Of a stretch of 41,065 nt of DNA, positions 25,027 to 34,820 are shown one piece after another. Below the pieces are notes generated by a model. The model had not been told where the DNA came from. It saw only the letters and a program-made list of their open reading frames with translations, and did no database searches. Position 1 is the first letter of the stretch, and each line of letters begins with the position of its first letter. The stretch is from an uncultured Chlorobiaceae bacterium. Its GTDB lineage: Bacteria > Bacteroidota > Chlorobiia > Chlorobiales > Chlorobiaceae. The stretch is taken from the NCBI GenBank assembly GCA_903908555.1, contig CAIVSG010000061.1, positions 1-41,065 of the forward strand, written 5' to 3'. The translations under genes and the position numbers were made by a program.

Positions 25027-27183
25027 ATGCTCACATTGCTAGAAAAAAACCAAAATGTACCGGCACCGGCACCGGAGTTACATTTTTTAAATGCCTCCTT
25101 GTATGTCAACAGGGAGTTGAGCTGGATTGATTTCAACCAGAGGGTATTGGAGGAAGCGCTAAGCCCTGATTCACACCCGCTTCTGGAACGGGTGAAATTT
25201 ATCTCGATTTTCAGCTCAAACCTCGATGAATACTTTATGATCAGGGTTGCGGGTATTGAGGATCAGTATGAGGCCGGCATTCAGGATCGTACAATCGACG
25301 GCTATACTCCGGTCGAACAGCTCGAAAAGATCCGCACGATGGTTTTAGAGCAGCTCACCGAGCGTAATGCGTGTTTTTATCACGACCTTTTGCCTGCCTT
25401 GAAAAAGGAGGGCATAGAGTTGCTTAAGGTAGCTGAACTTTCAGCAACCAGGCAGCGGGCGCTGAGTCATTTTTTCCGCAAGGAGATTTATCCGGTACTT
25501 ACTCCGCTTGCATTCGATACTGGCCATCCTTTTCCCTTCATGTCGAACCTGTCGCTGAACCTCGCCATTGAACTGGAAGATGAGGAACACGGCTCGCTCA
25601 AGTTTGCCCGTGTGAAGGTTCCGAGCATTCTTCCGCGGCTTCTTAGACTTAATAATATAAAGGGTTTCAATGATGATGACGGTATCATCCGCTTTATCTG
25701 GCTTGAAGACCTCATTGAAAACAATCTCTCGCACCTATTCCCGAAGATGAAGATTACCAGGTCGCATCTCTTCAGGTTGATTCGTGATGCTGATATTGAG
25801 ATTGAAGAAGATGAAGCAGGCGATCTCTTAAAGACCATAGAGCAGGGGCTCCGGTCACGCCGTTATGGCAAAGTTGTGCGCCTTGACATTACGCCGGCAA
25901 TGCCTCATTCGGTGAGAAAGCTCCTTATGAAAAATCTTGAAGTTGCCAAAAGAAACGTTTATGAAATAGATGGTGCGCTTGGGCTCAGCTGTCTTATTGA
26001 CCTTTTGAAAGTAGAACGGCCAAAACTGAAGGATGAGCCGTTTGTGCCGAAAAACCCGATTGAAGAGCAGTTCGGCGGTGATATTTTCGCCGCTATAAGG
26101 GCTAAAGATCAGCTGCTCTACCATCCCTACGACTCTTTTCAGCCTGTTGTTGATTTTATCAATCAGGCTGCGGCAGATCCTGATGTACTTTCAATAAAGC
26201 AGACGCTCTACCGGGTCGGCAGCAATTCGCCGATTGTACAGGCTTTGATGAATGCAGCTGAAGATGGCAAACAGGTTGCGGTTCTTGTGGAACTCAAGGC
26301 CCGGTTTGACGAAGAGAACAATATTGTCTGGGCTCGGGCTCTTGAGGATGTAGGAGTGCATGTGGCTTATGGCCTTCCAGGGCTCAAAACTCATGCAAAA
26401 TTGACTCTGGTCGTTCGTCGTGAACAAAACAAACTGAAGCGCTATCTGCATCTTGGTACCGGTAATTACAACCCGGCGACAGGTAAAATCTATACTGACT
26501 ATAGTCTGTTCACGCTCAATGAAGGGCTTGCGAACGAAGTCGCTGAACTCTTCAATGCGTTGACCGGGTATTCAAAACATACCGGATATAAAAAACTGCT
26601 TGTTTCGCCTATCAACACCCGCAAGCGTCTTATCGAGATGATTGATCGCGAAGTTGAGTTGTGCAAAAAGGAAGGGAAGGGGAGAATAGTCATGAAAATG
26701 AATGCCCTCGTGGATGCCAGGACCATCCGGGCACTCTACAGGGCCTCCTGTGAAGGTGTCGCCATTGACCTTATAGTTCGTGGCATTTGCTGCCTTAAGC
26801 CGGGCATTGCCGGGATAAGCGATAATATCCGGGTTATCAGCATCATTGGCCGTTTTCTTGAACATAGCCGGGCATATTACTTTCATAACGGCGGCAAAGA
26901 GGAGCTCTATCTCGGCAGTGCCGATATTATGCCAAGAAACCTCGATGACCGGATAGAAACCCTTTTTCCTGTTTTTGACAAAGCCCTCATCCAGCGAGTC
27001 AAGGGCGATCTTCAACTTTTGTTGACTGACAATGTCAAGGCATGGGAGATGACCCCTGATGGTTTATATGCAAAGATTTGTAATGACGAACCTAAAGTTA
27101 ACAGTCAGGCTCTTTTTTTAAGCCATTCGCCCCTGATATCATCTGATCGCATCCCTGGTAACCCGGTCCGTGTTTTAAAATAA
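25027..27183 (+). CDS. ppk1: Polyphosphate kinase 1
   Basis: This encodes 718 residues, normal for PPK1. The N-terminal domain begins with [58 protein letters not shown] and [15 protein letters not shown] follow. His456 in [14 protein letters not shown] corresponds to the autophosphorylated His435 of E. coli. His613 in [13 protein letters not shown] corresponds to E. coli His592, and [14 protein letters not shown] closes the active site. It makes polyphosphate from ATP, reversibly. ATG 25027 lacks a clear ribosome-binding site; coupling to the upstream gene is likely. Confidence 0.96.
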   Translation: MLTLLEKNQNVPAPAPELHFLNASLYVNRELSWIDFNQRVLEEALSPDSHPLLERVKFISIFSSNLDEYFMIRVAGIEDQYEAGIQDRTIDGYTPVEQLEKIRTMVLEQLTERNACFYHDLLPALKKEGIELLKVAELSATRQRALSHFFRKEIYPVLTPLAFDTGHPFPFMSNLSLNLAIELEDEEHGSLKFARVKVPSILPRLLRLNNIKGFNDDDGIIRFIWLEDLIENNLSHLFPKMKITRSHLFRLIRDADIEIEEDEAGDLLKTIEQGLRSRRYGKVVRLDITPAMPHSVRKLLMKNLEVAKRNVYEIDGALGLSCLIDLLKVERPKLKDEPFVPKNPIEEQFGGDIFAAIRAKDQLLYHPYDSFQPVVDFINQAAADPDVLSIKQTLYRVGSNSPIVQALMNAAEDGKQVAVLVELKARFDEENNIVWARALEDVGVHVAYGLPGLKTHAKLTLVVRREQNKLKRYLHLGTGNYNPATGKIYTDYSLFTLNEGLANEVAELFNALTGYSKHTGYKKLLVSPINTRKRLIEMIDREVELCKKEGKGRIVMKMNALVDARTIRALYRASCEGVAIDLIVRGICCLKPGIAGISDNIRVISIIGRFLEHSRAYYFHNGGKEELYLGSADIMPRNLDDRIETLFPVFDKALIQRVKGDLQLLLTDNVKAWEMTPDGLYAKICNDEPKVNSQALFLSHSPLISSDRIPGNPVRVLK

Positions 27184-27222
27184 CCGCACTACGTCCTCGC
27201 CAACAGTTTCCATGTGTTTTCC

Positions 27223-27252
27223 CCGGCTATTGCCAATAAAACCAATAGCCGG
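27223..27252. terminator. Hairpin downstream of ppk1
   Basis: CCGGCTATTG (27223-27232) pairs perfectly with CAATAGCCGG (27243-27252) around a 10-base loop, 40 bases after the ppk1 stop. No T-run follows, so termination is plausible but not proven. Confidence 0.6.
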
Positions 27253-27451
27253 TAACCAATCCCCCATGTAACCGGAGCCCTTTTCCCGCTGCCACCGCTT
27301 AGAAAATTTGCAATCATTTAACCTGTTCTCCTTTAAAAACCATCAGGACATTTAGTAAACTCAACAAACCACCATGTGGCCTGATTGATCTCAAACCATT
27401 TTTACCGGTTATCATCCAAATTTCTCGAAATTATAAAAAACTGAACCGGCC

Positions 27452-27817
27452 ATGAACAATGTTAAACCCTTCAAGATTGTTATTGAGTGGAGCGGCACGG
27501 AAGACTTTTACTTCAGCTGCGATTACAAACATCCTGATCTTGCCACACCTCCCCAAAAAAGTCAGATAAATGCTATCCGATCGCTACCCTTCATGACGCA
27601 GGCTATGGGCAATGTGTTTAGAAAACTTAGAAAAGAACATATTTCGTTTCCCTTTTTTCTTGTAACCCTGGCTTTCAACCACCGCGACCTGCTTCACGAG
27701 ATTGACCAGTTGCTTTTGCTTCTTCACCATCATCTCGAAAAAGAAAAAGACTCAGGTACTTTTTCCTGTTTTATAACCTCCTCTCAAACAGCCTCATTGT
27801 CACCGAGTCATGAATAA
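27452..27817 (+). CDS. Hypothetical protein, 121 residues
   Basis: The family was not recognised. The sequence has a globular look: a beta-like start (FKIVIEWSGTEDFYFSC), then helices (RSLPFMTQAMGNVFRKLRKE, LLHEIDQLLLLLHHHLEKE), and a Ser-rich end. There is no signal peptide. The ATG at 27452 has no strong Shine-Dalgarno sequence. Base composition resembles the neighbours, unlike the next gene. It is placed 268 bases after ppk1 and 66 bases before the deoxyribosyltransferase gene. No function is proposed. Confidence 0.6.
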   Translation: MNNVKPFKIVIEWSGTEDFYFSCDYKHPDLATPPQKSQINAIRSLPFMTQAMGNVFRKLRKEHISFPFFLVTLAFNHRDLLHEIDQLLLLLHHHLEKEKDSGTFSCFITSSQTASLSPSHE

Positions 27818-27883
27818 GCGAACCTTATTTTCTCCACTGAGGCAAGTGCGATAAAGACATGAACTTAAATAAATGCCAACCCT

Positions 27884-28339
27884 ATGTATATAATATATTT
27901 AGCTGGGCCGTTATTTACAGTTGCGGAAAGAGAATTCAATAGTCGATTGGCGGAGTCTATCAGAAAAAAACGAAATGACTTAATTGTTCTTTTACCACAA
28001 GAAGCAGCGTTAAAGTTTGAAAATTATAAAAATAAAAATCAAGAAATCTTCCGTGACTGTATTGATTCAATAAATAAGGCAGATATCATAGTGGCTCTGT
28101 TAGAAGGTGCAGATGCCGACTCCGGGACAAGTGTTGAACTTGGCTATGCGTACAGCAAAGGAAAAGCAATATTGGGGATCAGAACTGACTTTCGTATTTC
28201 TGAAGAGAAGGGATTAAATTTGATGCTCCCATTCTCGTGTACAGAATTATATCTTGATACTTCAGCAACCATCGACACAATTGCAGATAAAATTATTGGT
28301 TTTACTGATAGGCATACTATTGGTCTGAGCCCCGATTGA
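27884..28339 (+). CDS. Nucleoside 2-deoxyribosyltransferase-like protein
   Basis: This encodes 151 residues. Family motifs are IYLAGPLFTVAEREFN at the start, CIDSINKADIIVALLEGADADSGTSVELGYAYSKGK (written here as two adjoining parts: CIDSINKADIIVALLEG and ADADSGTSVELGYAYSKGK) with the catalytic Glu in GTSVELGYA, and a closing C-terminal helix. The enzyme swaps or hydrolyses bases on deoxynucleosides or deoxynucleotides. The gene is clearly richer in A+T than its neighbours and uses many AAA/AAT/TTA codons, which suggests acquisition by transfer. It has its own terminator. A role in nucleotide salvage is most likely. Confidence 0.85.
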   Translation: MYIIYLAGPLFTVAEREFNSRLAESIRKKRNDLIVLLPQEAALKFENYKNKNQEIFRDCIDSINKADIIVALLEGADADSGTSVELGYAYSKGKAILGIRTDFRISEEKGLNLMLPFSCTELYLDTSATIDTIADKIIGFTDRHTIGLSPD

Positions 28340-28344
28340 TTTAC

Positions 28345-28380
28345 CGAAGCGTATCCAACATGTTTACGCTTTGTTTTTTC
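28345..28380 (+). terminator. Rho-independent terminator of the deoxyribosyltransferase gene
   Basis: CGAAGCGTA (28345-28353) pairs with TACGCTTTG (28365-28373, one G-T) and is followed by TTTTTT. It starts six bases after the stop codon and lies between two convergent genes. Confidence 0.8.
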
Positions 28381-28392
28381 GCATTGGTCATC

Positions 28393-29613
28393 CTACTCCT
28401 TCAGCATATCCTTCACCCTTTCGATTTTCCCGTCAACACTAACAGGTTTGATATTCAAAAGTCGACTGATCAATGGATAAATATCAATGGCGTTGAGCCC
28501 TTTAGCTGCATATCCGTTTTTGAATGATGGGCCGGCTGCATAAAAAATAGCGTGCATCTTTTTATCATTCGGATCATATCCATGTGAACCTTCAGCGACT
28601 CGGTCATCGTCTCTCAACTTGACACTCCATCCATTTTCAGCAAGGAGAACAAAGTCAAGGGTACGCGGGTTTTTTCCATAATGCAGCTCAGGGGGGATTT
28701 CGTCCGATTTCCAAACACGGGAGTGCGGAATCAGCTTCAATGCATTAAAAGCTTTTTGCCTGTTTTCATCTTTAACTTTAAACATCAATACCGGTGATGA
28801 GCCTTTGATTTGCGAAAACCATGCTGTATCAAGATAATCGCTCAAGTTCACCGATCTGATGCGGTTGGTAGCCTCCATTCCATGATCGGAGACAACAATG
28901 AAATCGATTCCAGAAAAAAAGGGAAGCCGTTTCAATTTCCCTGTAAATTCCGCAAGCTTATGGTCAAGGTCTACAAGACATTTTTTCACCTCTTCGCTTT
29001 CCGGGCCGTATTGATGGCCGGAAGCATCAGGTTCGTGCGAGTACAACAGAACCAGTTGTGGACGTTTATCCTCCGGTAGAGAAAGCCAGCTCATAACTGT
29101 ATCGATACGAGCGGAAAATGGGACTTTCTGATCATATTTTTTCCAATATGCAGGGGATATGCCTCTGATGGGAGCCTCGGAGCCAACCCAGAAAAACGAT
29201 GCCGTCCTCACACCCTGCTTTTCTGCAGTCACCCATATAGGTTCACCGCCATAAAACGATGCATCTTCAACTGCTGAACGGTCCCCGATGCTGTAGTGCA
29301 TCCCCGACTTAGGGTCATAAAAGCTGTTTGCCACTATGCCATGATTATCGGGATAGAGTCCCGTCGCAATTGTGTAATGATTGGGAAAAGTAATCGAGGG
29401 AAACGCCGGTTTCATATACTCAGCCCTTACTCCTACCCTGGCAAGACTATCTAAAGTGGCAAGCCGGACCATCTCGGGATAATCACTTCTGAACCCGTCC
29501 ATCGAGATCATGATAACGCAGGGCTTTGGTGCCCCGCATAAAGGCGTGTAACTGAGTATCATCATGTTGAGAACAATGCCCAACCTGACAATCCACCTCG
29601 TTTTGTTTTTCAT
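28393..29613 (-). CDS. Secreted type I phosphodiesterase / nucleotide pyrophosphatase (NPP, alkaline phosphatase superfamily)
   Basis: This encodes 406 residues. A signal peptide covers about residues 1-27 (ending PLCGA). NPP features: first metal site MISMDGFRSDYPEM, nucleophile Thr in AFPSITFPNHYTIATG, LYPDNHGIVANSF, second site LLYSHEPDASGHQYG, third site VVSDHGME, and His in EGSHGYDPND. Such enzymes cleave phosphodiester bonds in nucleotides or lipid head groups in the periplasm. The full metal set is present, so it should be active. It is transcribed alone, convergent with the deoxyribosyltransferase gene. Confidence 0.93.
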   Translation of the reverse strand: MKNKTRWIVRLGIVLNMMILSYTPLCGAPKPCVIMISMDGFRSDYPEMVRLATLDSLARVGVRAEYMKPAFPSITFPNHYTIATGLYPDNHGIVANSFYDPKSGMHYSIGDRSAVEDASFYGGEPIWVTAEKQGVRTASFFWVGSEAPIRGISPAYWKKYDQKVPFSARIDTVMSWLSLPEDKRPQLVLLYSHEPDASGHQYGPESEEVKKCLVDLDHKLAEFTGKLKRLPFFSGIDFIVVSDHGMEATNRIRSVNLSDYLDTAWFSQIKGSSPVLMFKVKDENRQKAFNALKLIPHSRVWKSDEIPPELHYGKNPRTLDFVLLAENGWSVKLRDDDRVAEGSHGYDPNDKKMHAIFYAAGPSFKNGYAAKGLNAIDIYPLISRLLNIKPVSVDGKIERVKDMLKE

Positions 29614-29973
29614 TGTTGTTCTCCCTCTATCTAAATCAGTGAGTGGTTATTCATGAACGCTATCCACTATAAATAATGTAAATGGGTGAAATAATTTTTT
29701 ATGACACAAAGATGTAACAGAGATGCGGTGATAGAAAATGTTCACGGAAAACAGGCGATGTATGATTGCTTGCGGTAAAAAGCAGGAACTGCGAAGTCGA
29801 ATGCCTGGTGAATTTGACCAATAAGATGATGTCCACCGAGGCGGTAGAATGAATATAAATATCGGTCAAATAAAAGTTTTCAATCCCTTTATACCATGGT
29901 AACAAATGCGTAACACACCGAGATTATATTAGTTAAGTGACTTCTATTCCTTTTCACAATTAAAAAAAATGAT
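29614..29973. other. Divergent intergenic region upstream of the phosphodiesterase and TonB-receptor genes
   Basis: This is 360 bases with no gene seen. GTAACA occurs twice at an 11-base spacing (about 29898-29914, in GGTAACAAATGCGTAACA), a spacing like that of Pho-box half-sites, but the match to the E. coli consensus is weak. The stretch before ATG 29974 is A-rich with no Shine-Dalgarno sequence. No riboswitch was recognised. Confidence 0.4.
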
Positions 29974-32691
29974 ATGAAACGTACGGTCAAGATATTTCAA
30001 GCCGTAGCACCGATATCGCTTTTTCTTGCCTTGGCAGGAATCAGTCCGGCTATGGCTGCCAATGTTATTATTGAAGGCAGGGTTATCGACAAGGAAACAC
30101 GGGAACCTCTGCCGGCCGCAACCGTGGTTGTCCAGGGCACTGCCCAAGGTGTGATAACCGATGCTGACGGAAAATTCAGGCTTGCAGTATCTGATGAAGG
30201 ATCGCTGAATTTCAAGGCATCCTACATCAGTTATCGTCCTGAATCCTTAAGCGCTCAAGTGACATCCCATAAACATAATTATCTCGAATTCCTGCTTTCT
30301 CAGGAGAATGTCCTTGCATCACAAATTGTGGTGCTTGCTGACAGGGCGAAAGAACGCGAGACTCCCGTAGCAGTTTCAAAAGTTTCTAAAGAACAGATCA
30401 AAAGCCAGCTGGGGTCTCAGGATATCCCTCTTGTACTGAACACAACACCCAGTGTCTATAGTACAATGCAGGGTGGTGGCGCCGGCGATGCCCGTATCAA
30501 CGTCCGTGGGTTTGACCAAAGGCACATGGGGATAATGATCAACGGTATACCAATCAATGATATGGAGAATGGCTGGGTCTACTGGTCGAACTGGGACGGT
30601 CTTGGTGACATCACCTCGTCGATACAGATGCAAAGAGGGCTGAGCGCTGTAAATCTTGCTGTCCCCGCTATCGGCGGAACGATGAATATCATTACTGATC
30701 CCACTGCCATGGAGTCAGGTCTAAGCTTGAAGCAGGAGTTCGGAAATGATGGGTTTTTAAAATCCACAGCTGTCGCTAATTCCGGACTTATCGATGGAAA
30801 GTATGCTGTGAGTGGCGCAATAGTCCGCAAGACAGGGGACGGAGCTGTTGACCACGCTTGGACCGATGCATCGGCATACTATCTTGGAGCTGCATGGAAC
30901 ATCAACAAAAATAACAGGCTGGAGTTCTATGCAATGGGTGCTCCTCAGAGTCATGGTCAGAACAACAACAAGCAAAATATTGGAGTCTATGACAGCCAAT
31001 ATGCAAAGTCTCTTGATGGCTACAGTCCAGCGGCACTCGTATCCTATCAGGAAAGAGGTCGAACTTACAACCAGAACTGGTCGCCGGTCAGTTCCTCCTA
31101 CCAGGGCCAGCAGTACTGGAATGGTTCAACGCATGACCGGTATGATGCGAATTATATCAATCAAGCCCAGAATTATTACCACAAACCACTCATTAACCTC
31201 AACTGGTATTCCCAGCTCTCTGAATCCCTCAATCTCCTTTCGACAGTTTACTATTCCGGTGGTACAGGCGGCGGTTCGGGAACACTCGGGACTATAAAAC
31301 AGTATAATGCCAATAACGTTGCAGGAACTGCTACACCTCTGCCATGGCGTTACGATTGGGATGCGACCATAGCGGCCAATAAAGCCCAGGCTGATGGACG
31401 TTCCCTTGGTATTTTGCGCAACAGTGTCAACAACCAGTGGACCATCGGCGCTTTGTCAAAACTGAACTACCAGGCGACAGAAAACTTGAAGCTTTCGACC
31501 GGTATTGATGCCAGAAAAGCGGAAATCGACCATTTCCAGGAAGTCAGAGATCTGCTTGGCGGGACTTATTACAATGACACCTACAATCAGTTTCAAACAT
31601 CTTCCAAGAAAGGCCTGGGAGAGAAGATTGCCTACAACAATACAAATAATGTGGATTGGCTTGGTACCTATGGTCAGGCCGAGTACAAGAGTGGAGATTT
31701 TACAAGCTACGGTACAGCAGGCATTTCCAGTATCAAGTACAAGTTTACAGACCATTTCAATAAGGATGCCAATGGCAATGAACGGGTTATATCAGCTGAT
31801 CCTGTGACAGGCTACCAGTTCAAGGGTGGGGTGAACTATAACATCACCAGTGAACTCAACCTTTTCACTAATATCGGGTATGTTGCAAAGGTGCCGATTT
31901 TTGACAATGTTATCGATGATGTCACTGGTCGTATTGTAAACGATCCAAAAAACGAGAAGTTCACCTCGTATGAAGCAGGGGCAGTCTACACTTCGCCAGA
32001 CAAGGATTTCAAAGTTCAGGGAAATGTCTATTACACTCAGTGGAAAGATCAGGCTCAAACTATGAATGTCATCAACGCTGACGGTAGTGATGGTCAGGTC
32101 TTTCTTAACGGTCTGAATTCCCGATACTACGGACTTGAACTGGAGGCTGCCTGGCAACCTTCAAGATTTGTCAAGTTTGATGCTGCCGGCTCATTAGGTA
32201 ACTGGATGTATACCAATGATGTTAATGGTACCTATAATGATAAACCGGGACATGTCATACCCTATACATACTATATCAATGGGTTGAAGGTCGGTGATGC
32301 CCCTCAAACCCAATTCTCCCTTGCAGCGACGGTCTACCCTGTCAGCAGACTCTCTCTCCAGCTGGTAATGAAGCATTACCGCGATCATTATGCATCCTGG
32401 GATCCATTCACAAGAACAGCACTTGAGAATGGAGCGCGTCCTCAAAGCTGGAAGATTCCTGATTACAGTGTGTTTGATCTGCATGCATCATATCGGCTGC
32501 CGCTTGAAACAAAGAAAACAGAAGTCCGTCTTTTTGCGCATGTATTCAACCTCTTTAACACAGTTTACGTTCAAGAGGCAGTAGACAATGCGAGCTATGC
32601 CAAATTTGATTCCAATCACAGCGCCGATGATGTCGGCGTCTTTCTTGGACTGTCAAGATCATGGAATGCCGGTGTAGAGGTGACCTTCTGA
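29974..32691 (+). CDS. TonB-dependent receptor with N-terminal CarboxypepD_reg-like domain
   Basis: This encodes 905 residues. A signal peptide ends near AMAAN (about residue 29). A carboxypeptidase-regulatory-like Ig domain follows (about 32-110: IEGRVIDKETREPLPAATV, GVITDADGKFRL), then the plug (about 125-245: DIPLVLNTTPSVYS, RGFDQRHMGIMINGIPIND), then a long beta-barrel. The C-terminal strand ends in GVEVTF. The arrangement is that of Bacteroidetes/Chlorobi outer-membrane transporters. No SusD partner or siderophore gene is adjacent, so the substrate is open. The start has no ribosome-binding site but an A-rich leader. A strong terminator follows. Confidence 0.92.
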   Translation: MKRTVKIFQAVAPISLFLALAGISPAMAANVIIEGRVIDKETREPLPAATVVVQGTAQGVITDADGKFRLAVSDEGSLNFKASYISYRPESLSAQVTSHKHNYLEFLLSQENVLASQIVVLADRAKERETPVAVSKVSKEQIKSQLGSQDIPLVLNTTPSVYSTMQGGGAGDARINVRGFDQRHMGIMINGIPINDMENGWVYWSNWDGLGDITSSIQMQRGLSAVNLAVPAIGGTMNIITDPTAMESGLSLKQEFGNDGFLKSTAVANSGLIDGKYAVSGAIVRKTGDGAVDHAWTDASAYYLGAAWNINKNNRLEFYAMGAPQSHGQNNNKQNIGVYDSQYAKSLDGYSPAALVSYQERGRTYNQNWSPVSSSYQGQQYWNGSTHDRYDANYINQAQNYYHKPLINLNWYSQLSESLNLLSTVYYSGGTGGGSGTLGTIKQYNANNVAGTATPLPWRYDWDATIAANKAQADGRSLGILRNSVNNQWTIGALSKLNYQATENLKLSTGIDARKAEIDHFQEVRDLLGGTYYNDTYNQFQTSSKKGLGEKIAYNNTNNVDWLGTYGQAEYKSGDFTSYGTAGISSIKYKFTDHFNKDANGNERVISADPVTGYQFKGGVNYNITSELNLFTNIGYVAKVPIFDNVIDDVTGRIVNDPKNEKFTSYEAGAVYTSPDKDFKVQGNVYYTQWKDQAQTMNVINADGSDGQVFLNGLNSRYYGLELEAAWQPSRFVKFDAAGSLGNWMYTNDVNGTYNDKPGHVIPYTYYINGLKVGDAPQTQFSLAATVYPVSRLSLQLVMKHYRDHYASWDPFTRTALENGARPQSWKIPDYSVFDLHASYRLPLETKKTEVRLFAHVFNLFNTVYVQEAVDNASYAKFDSNHSADDVGVFLGLSRSWNAGVEVTF

Positions 32692-32709
32692 GGCCTTGTT
32701 GAACAGCAA

Positions 32710-32751
32710 GAAACAGCAAAAGGCGACTTGAAAGTCGCCTTTTGCTGTTTC
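32710..32751. terminator. Long hairpin terminator after the TonB receptor
   Basis: A perfect 20-bp stem (32710-32729 with 32732-32751) has an AAAAGG/CCTTTT segment in mid-stem. It starts 18 bases after the stop. The left arm is preceded by an extra AACAGCAAG copy. It lies between convergent genes and may serve both. Confidence 0.85.
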
Positions 32752-32800
32752 AGTATTTCATCAACTCTTCGTAAGGGCAGAGATGCCCCCAGGGGAAAAG

Positions 32801-33802
32801 TTATGCTAAAACGTTACCCTTTACATTCTTGGTCACCCTGATCTCTTCCTCGACAAAGGGCTGCGCATTCTCCTCACAAAGAAAATCCCCTCCGACTTTT
32901 TTCAGCTCGCATTCTAAAGTTGCAAGCTGATTGCCAGAACAATTGAAAGTTCCTTTCACTTTTTTAGGTGCTCCTGAAAGTGATGTCAACTGATTCATTG
33001 AACAATCAAAATTTCCTTTGACTTTTTCAGGAGATCTTTTTAGCGAGGTAAGCATGTTGCCGGAACACTCAAATGCTTCAACCTCTTGCGGTGTGCCTTT
33101 AAGCGAGGTAAGCTGGTTACACGAGCAATTGAAATTGCCTTTAACCTTCTTGGGCGATCCCTTGAGAGAGGTCAGCTGATTTCCTGAACAATCAAAACTG
33201 CCGAAAACTTCACGGGGTGCGCCTTCAAGTGAAAGCAATTGGTTCCCGGAACAGTAAAAATCTCCGAAAATGATTTCCGGTGAATCTTTGAGCGTGATAA
33301 GATGATTGTATGAACAATCAAAATCACCACCCACTATCTTTGGCGACCCTTCAATAGTTTCCAACTGGTTCCTCGAACAATTGAAGTCTCCCTCAACAAG
33401 TTCAGGACAACCTGTAAGAATAGTTCCAGCACTTGACACGATCTCTTCTTTCAATGACTTCAACTTGTTTCCTGAACAGGAAAAATCACCCATAACAAAA
33501 ACCGGGCACCCTGCAAGAGAGGACAGGTGATTGTTTGAACAATCATAATCGCCTTTAACTTCCTCCGGGCCACCATCGAGTGATTTCAATTGGTTTGATG
33601 AACAATTAAAATCCCCTTTGATCTTTTTGGGCGCCCCCGCAAGTGACGGCAGTTTATTTCCCGAACAATTGAAATTTCCCTTGACTTTTTCGGGACAGCC
33701 ATCTAATGAGGTTAATCCTTTATTCGAACAATCGATGTCGTCACGGCCATCAATGGCGCCCATGACATCGGCGAACGATAGTTGTGTGACTTTTTTAGCC
33801 AT
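32801..33802 (-). CDS. Solenoid protein made of 21-residue Cys/Asn repeats (LRR-like)
   Basis: This encodes 333 residues. After about 20 residues there are 13 repeats of consensus xFxCSGNQLTSLKGxPKKVKG, with near-invariant Cys-Ser-x-Asn-x-Leu and Pro-x-x-Val/Ile-x-Gly, and a short acidic cap at the C-terminus. This resembles leucine-rich-repeat ladders with Cys in the core. The fifth repeat is 33 residues long: a 12-residue insert (EEIVSSAGTILT) interrupts it. The eleventh is one residue short. There is no signal peptide or membrane segment, so it is probably cytoplasmic. The function is unknown; such ladders usually bind proteins. A similar 5' start (MAKK) is seen in the unrelated 64-residue protein and is not meaningful. 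Confidence 0.8.
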   Translation of the reverse strand: MAKKVTQLSFADVMGAIDGRDDIDCSNKGLTSLDGCPEKVKGNFNCSGNKLPSLAGAPKKIKGDFNCSSNQLKSLDGGPEEVKGDYDCSNNHLSSLAGCPVFVMGDFSCSGNKLKSLKEEIVSSAGTILTGCPELVEGDFNCSRNQLETIEGSPKIVGGDFDCSYNHLITLKDSPEIIFGDFYCSGNQLLSLEGAPREVFGSFDCSGNQLTSLKGSPKKVKGNFNCSCNQLTSLKGTPQEVEAFECSGNMLTSLKRSPEKVKGNFDCSMNQLTSLSGAPKKVKGTFNCSGNQLATLECELKKVGGDFLCEENAQPFVEEEIRVTKNVKGNVLA

Positions 33803-33879
33803 AATGATATCAAAATAAATTTAGCAGTAATAACGCCTGTGTTCCTAATGCTAAACAATCGTAATGAATAAGCAAAAAA

Positions 33880-34551
33880 TTAGTTTGCGAGGTCTTCGTA
33901 ATCATCTTTATGATGAGCAATTTCTCCGGTAACCATATAAATAACCTCTTGGGCAATCTTTGATGCATGGTCGGCCATACGCTCGATATACCTGGAAATG
34001 CTTAAAGCATCAGCAAGCTTTTCAACATCTGCGTCCTGGCTTTTCATTAACGTTGTTACCTTGTTAAAAACAAAGCGATGCATTGCATCAATCTTTTCAT
34101 CATGAGCACAAACCTCTTCAGCGAGGGCGCGGTCTTGTAAGACAAATGCATCAATTGACTTTTTAACCATATCACCGGTGTGCATACTCATCTTCTCAAA
34201 CTCCAGTGTTTCAAGCAGTTCCGGAGCTAATTCCAACATGAGATCAATAATATGCAGAGAAAGTTCATCGATACGCACAAGATCATCATTGATCATGAGA
34301 ATTGTAACAATGGTGCGCAAATCCTTTGCCACAGGATGATGCATTGCCAAAAACGCAATACAGCGCTCCTCAAGGTCAATTTCTTCACTATCAAGCTCTT
34401 TTTGCGCAAGCTTGATGCTGGGAACACCGTTTGTGTCATGGTATTTAACTGCACGCAGTGCCTCAGATAAATGCCCTACGATCTTATCGGAGATGTCAAC
34501 AAGAACCAGGGAAAGTTCTTTTATATAAAGATGAACCGGCCTGTCAGGCAT
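33880..34551 (-). CDS. phoU: PhoU-family phosphate-signalling regulator
   Basis: This encodes 223 residues. Two three-helix PhoU repeats are visible, each with acidic metal-binding motifs: first around MINDDLVRIDELSLHIIDL, second around ISRYIERMADHASKIAQ. The early part KELSLVLVDISDKIVGHLSEAL is typical. PhoU links phosphate transport by Pst to the PhoR/PhoB system and limits phosphate uptake. No pst or phoRB genes lie beside it in this window. It is transcribed alone, 77 bases upstream of the repeat-protein gene on the same strand. Confidence 0.93.
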   Translation of the reverse strand: MPDRPVHLYIKELSLVLVDISDKIVGHLSEALRAVKYHDTNGVPSIKLAQKELDSEEIDLEERCIAFLAMHHPVAKDLRTIVTILMINDDLVRIDELSLHIIDLMLELAPELLETLEFEKMSMHTGDMVKKSIDAFVLQDRALAEEVCAHDEKIDAMHRFVFNKVTTLMKSQDADVEKLADALSISRYIERMADHASKIAQEVIYMVTGEIAHHKDDYEDLAN

Positions 34552-34820
34552 AATAAGGAGTTTGTAAAAATTGTTAAAGACCGAAATAGTTATAATTGCT
34601 ATGCACTCAATTTACACTCTTTCAAAATGCAGGCAAAGCTCTATAAGTTGCTCAGCACCTATAGACAGCTGATTACCGGAGAATTTGCATAAATGTAACA
34701 AGGTCTCTCTTGTCATGTTCATGAGAAATCGGTAAAATTTAGTGTTCAAATATCAAGGTGTTGTATGAGTTATACGTATCTGTTTTTACTTGCTGACTAA
34801 TCAATTAACAGGGAGAACCC

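Noticed and set aside
29700-29860. Possible riboswitch upstream of the TonB receptor
   Set aside because: No cobalamin, TPP or other conserved core motif could be found.
29895-29916. Pho-box-like direct repeat GTAACA-N5-GTAACA before the TonB receptor
   Set aside because: The 11-base spacing fits but the bases differ from the known consensus and there is no second, independent example in the window.
34686-34705. Pho-box-like TTGCATAAATGTAACA near phoU
   Set aside because: Spacing between half-sites is wrong and the orientation would serve the DUF2934 gene rather than phoU.
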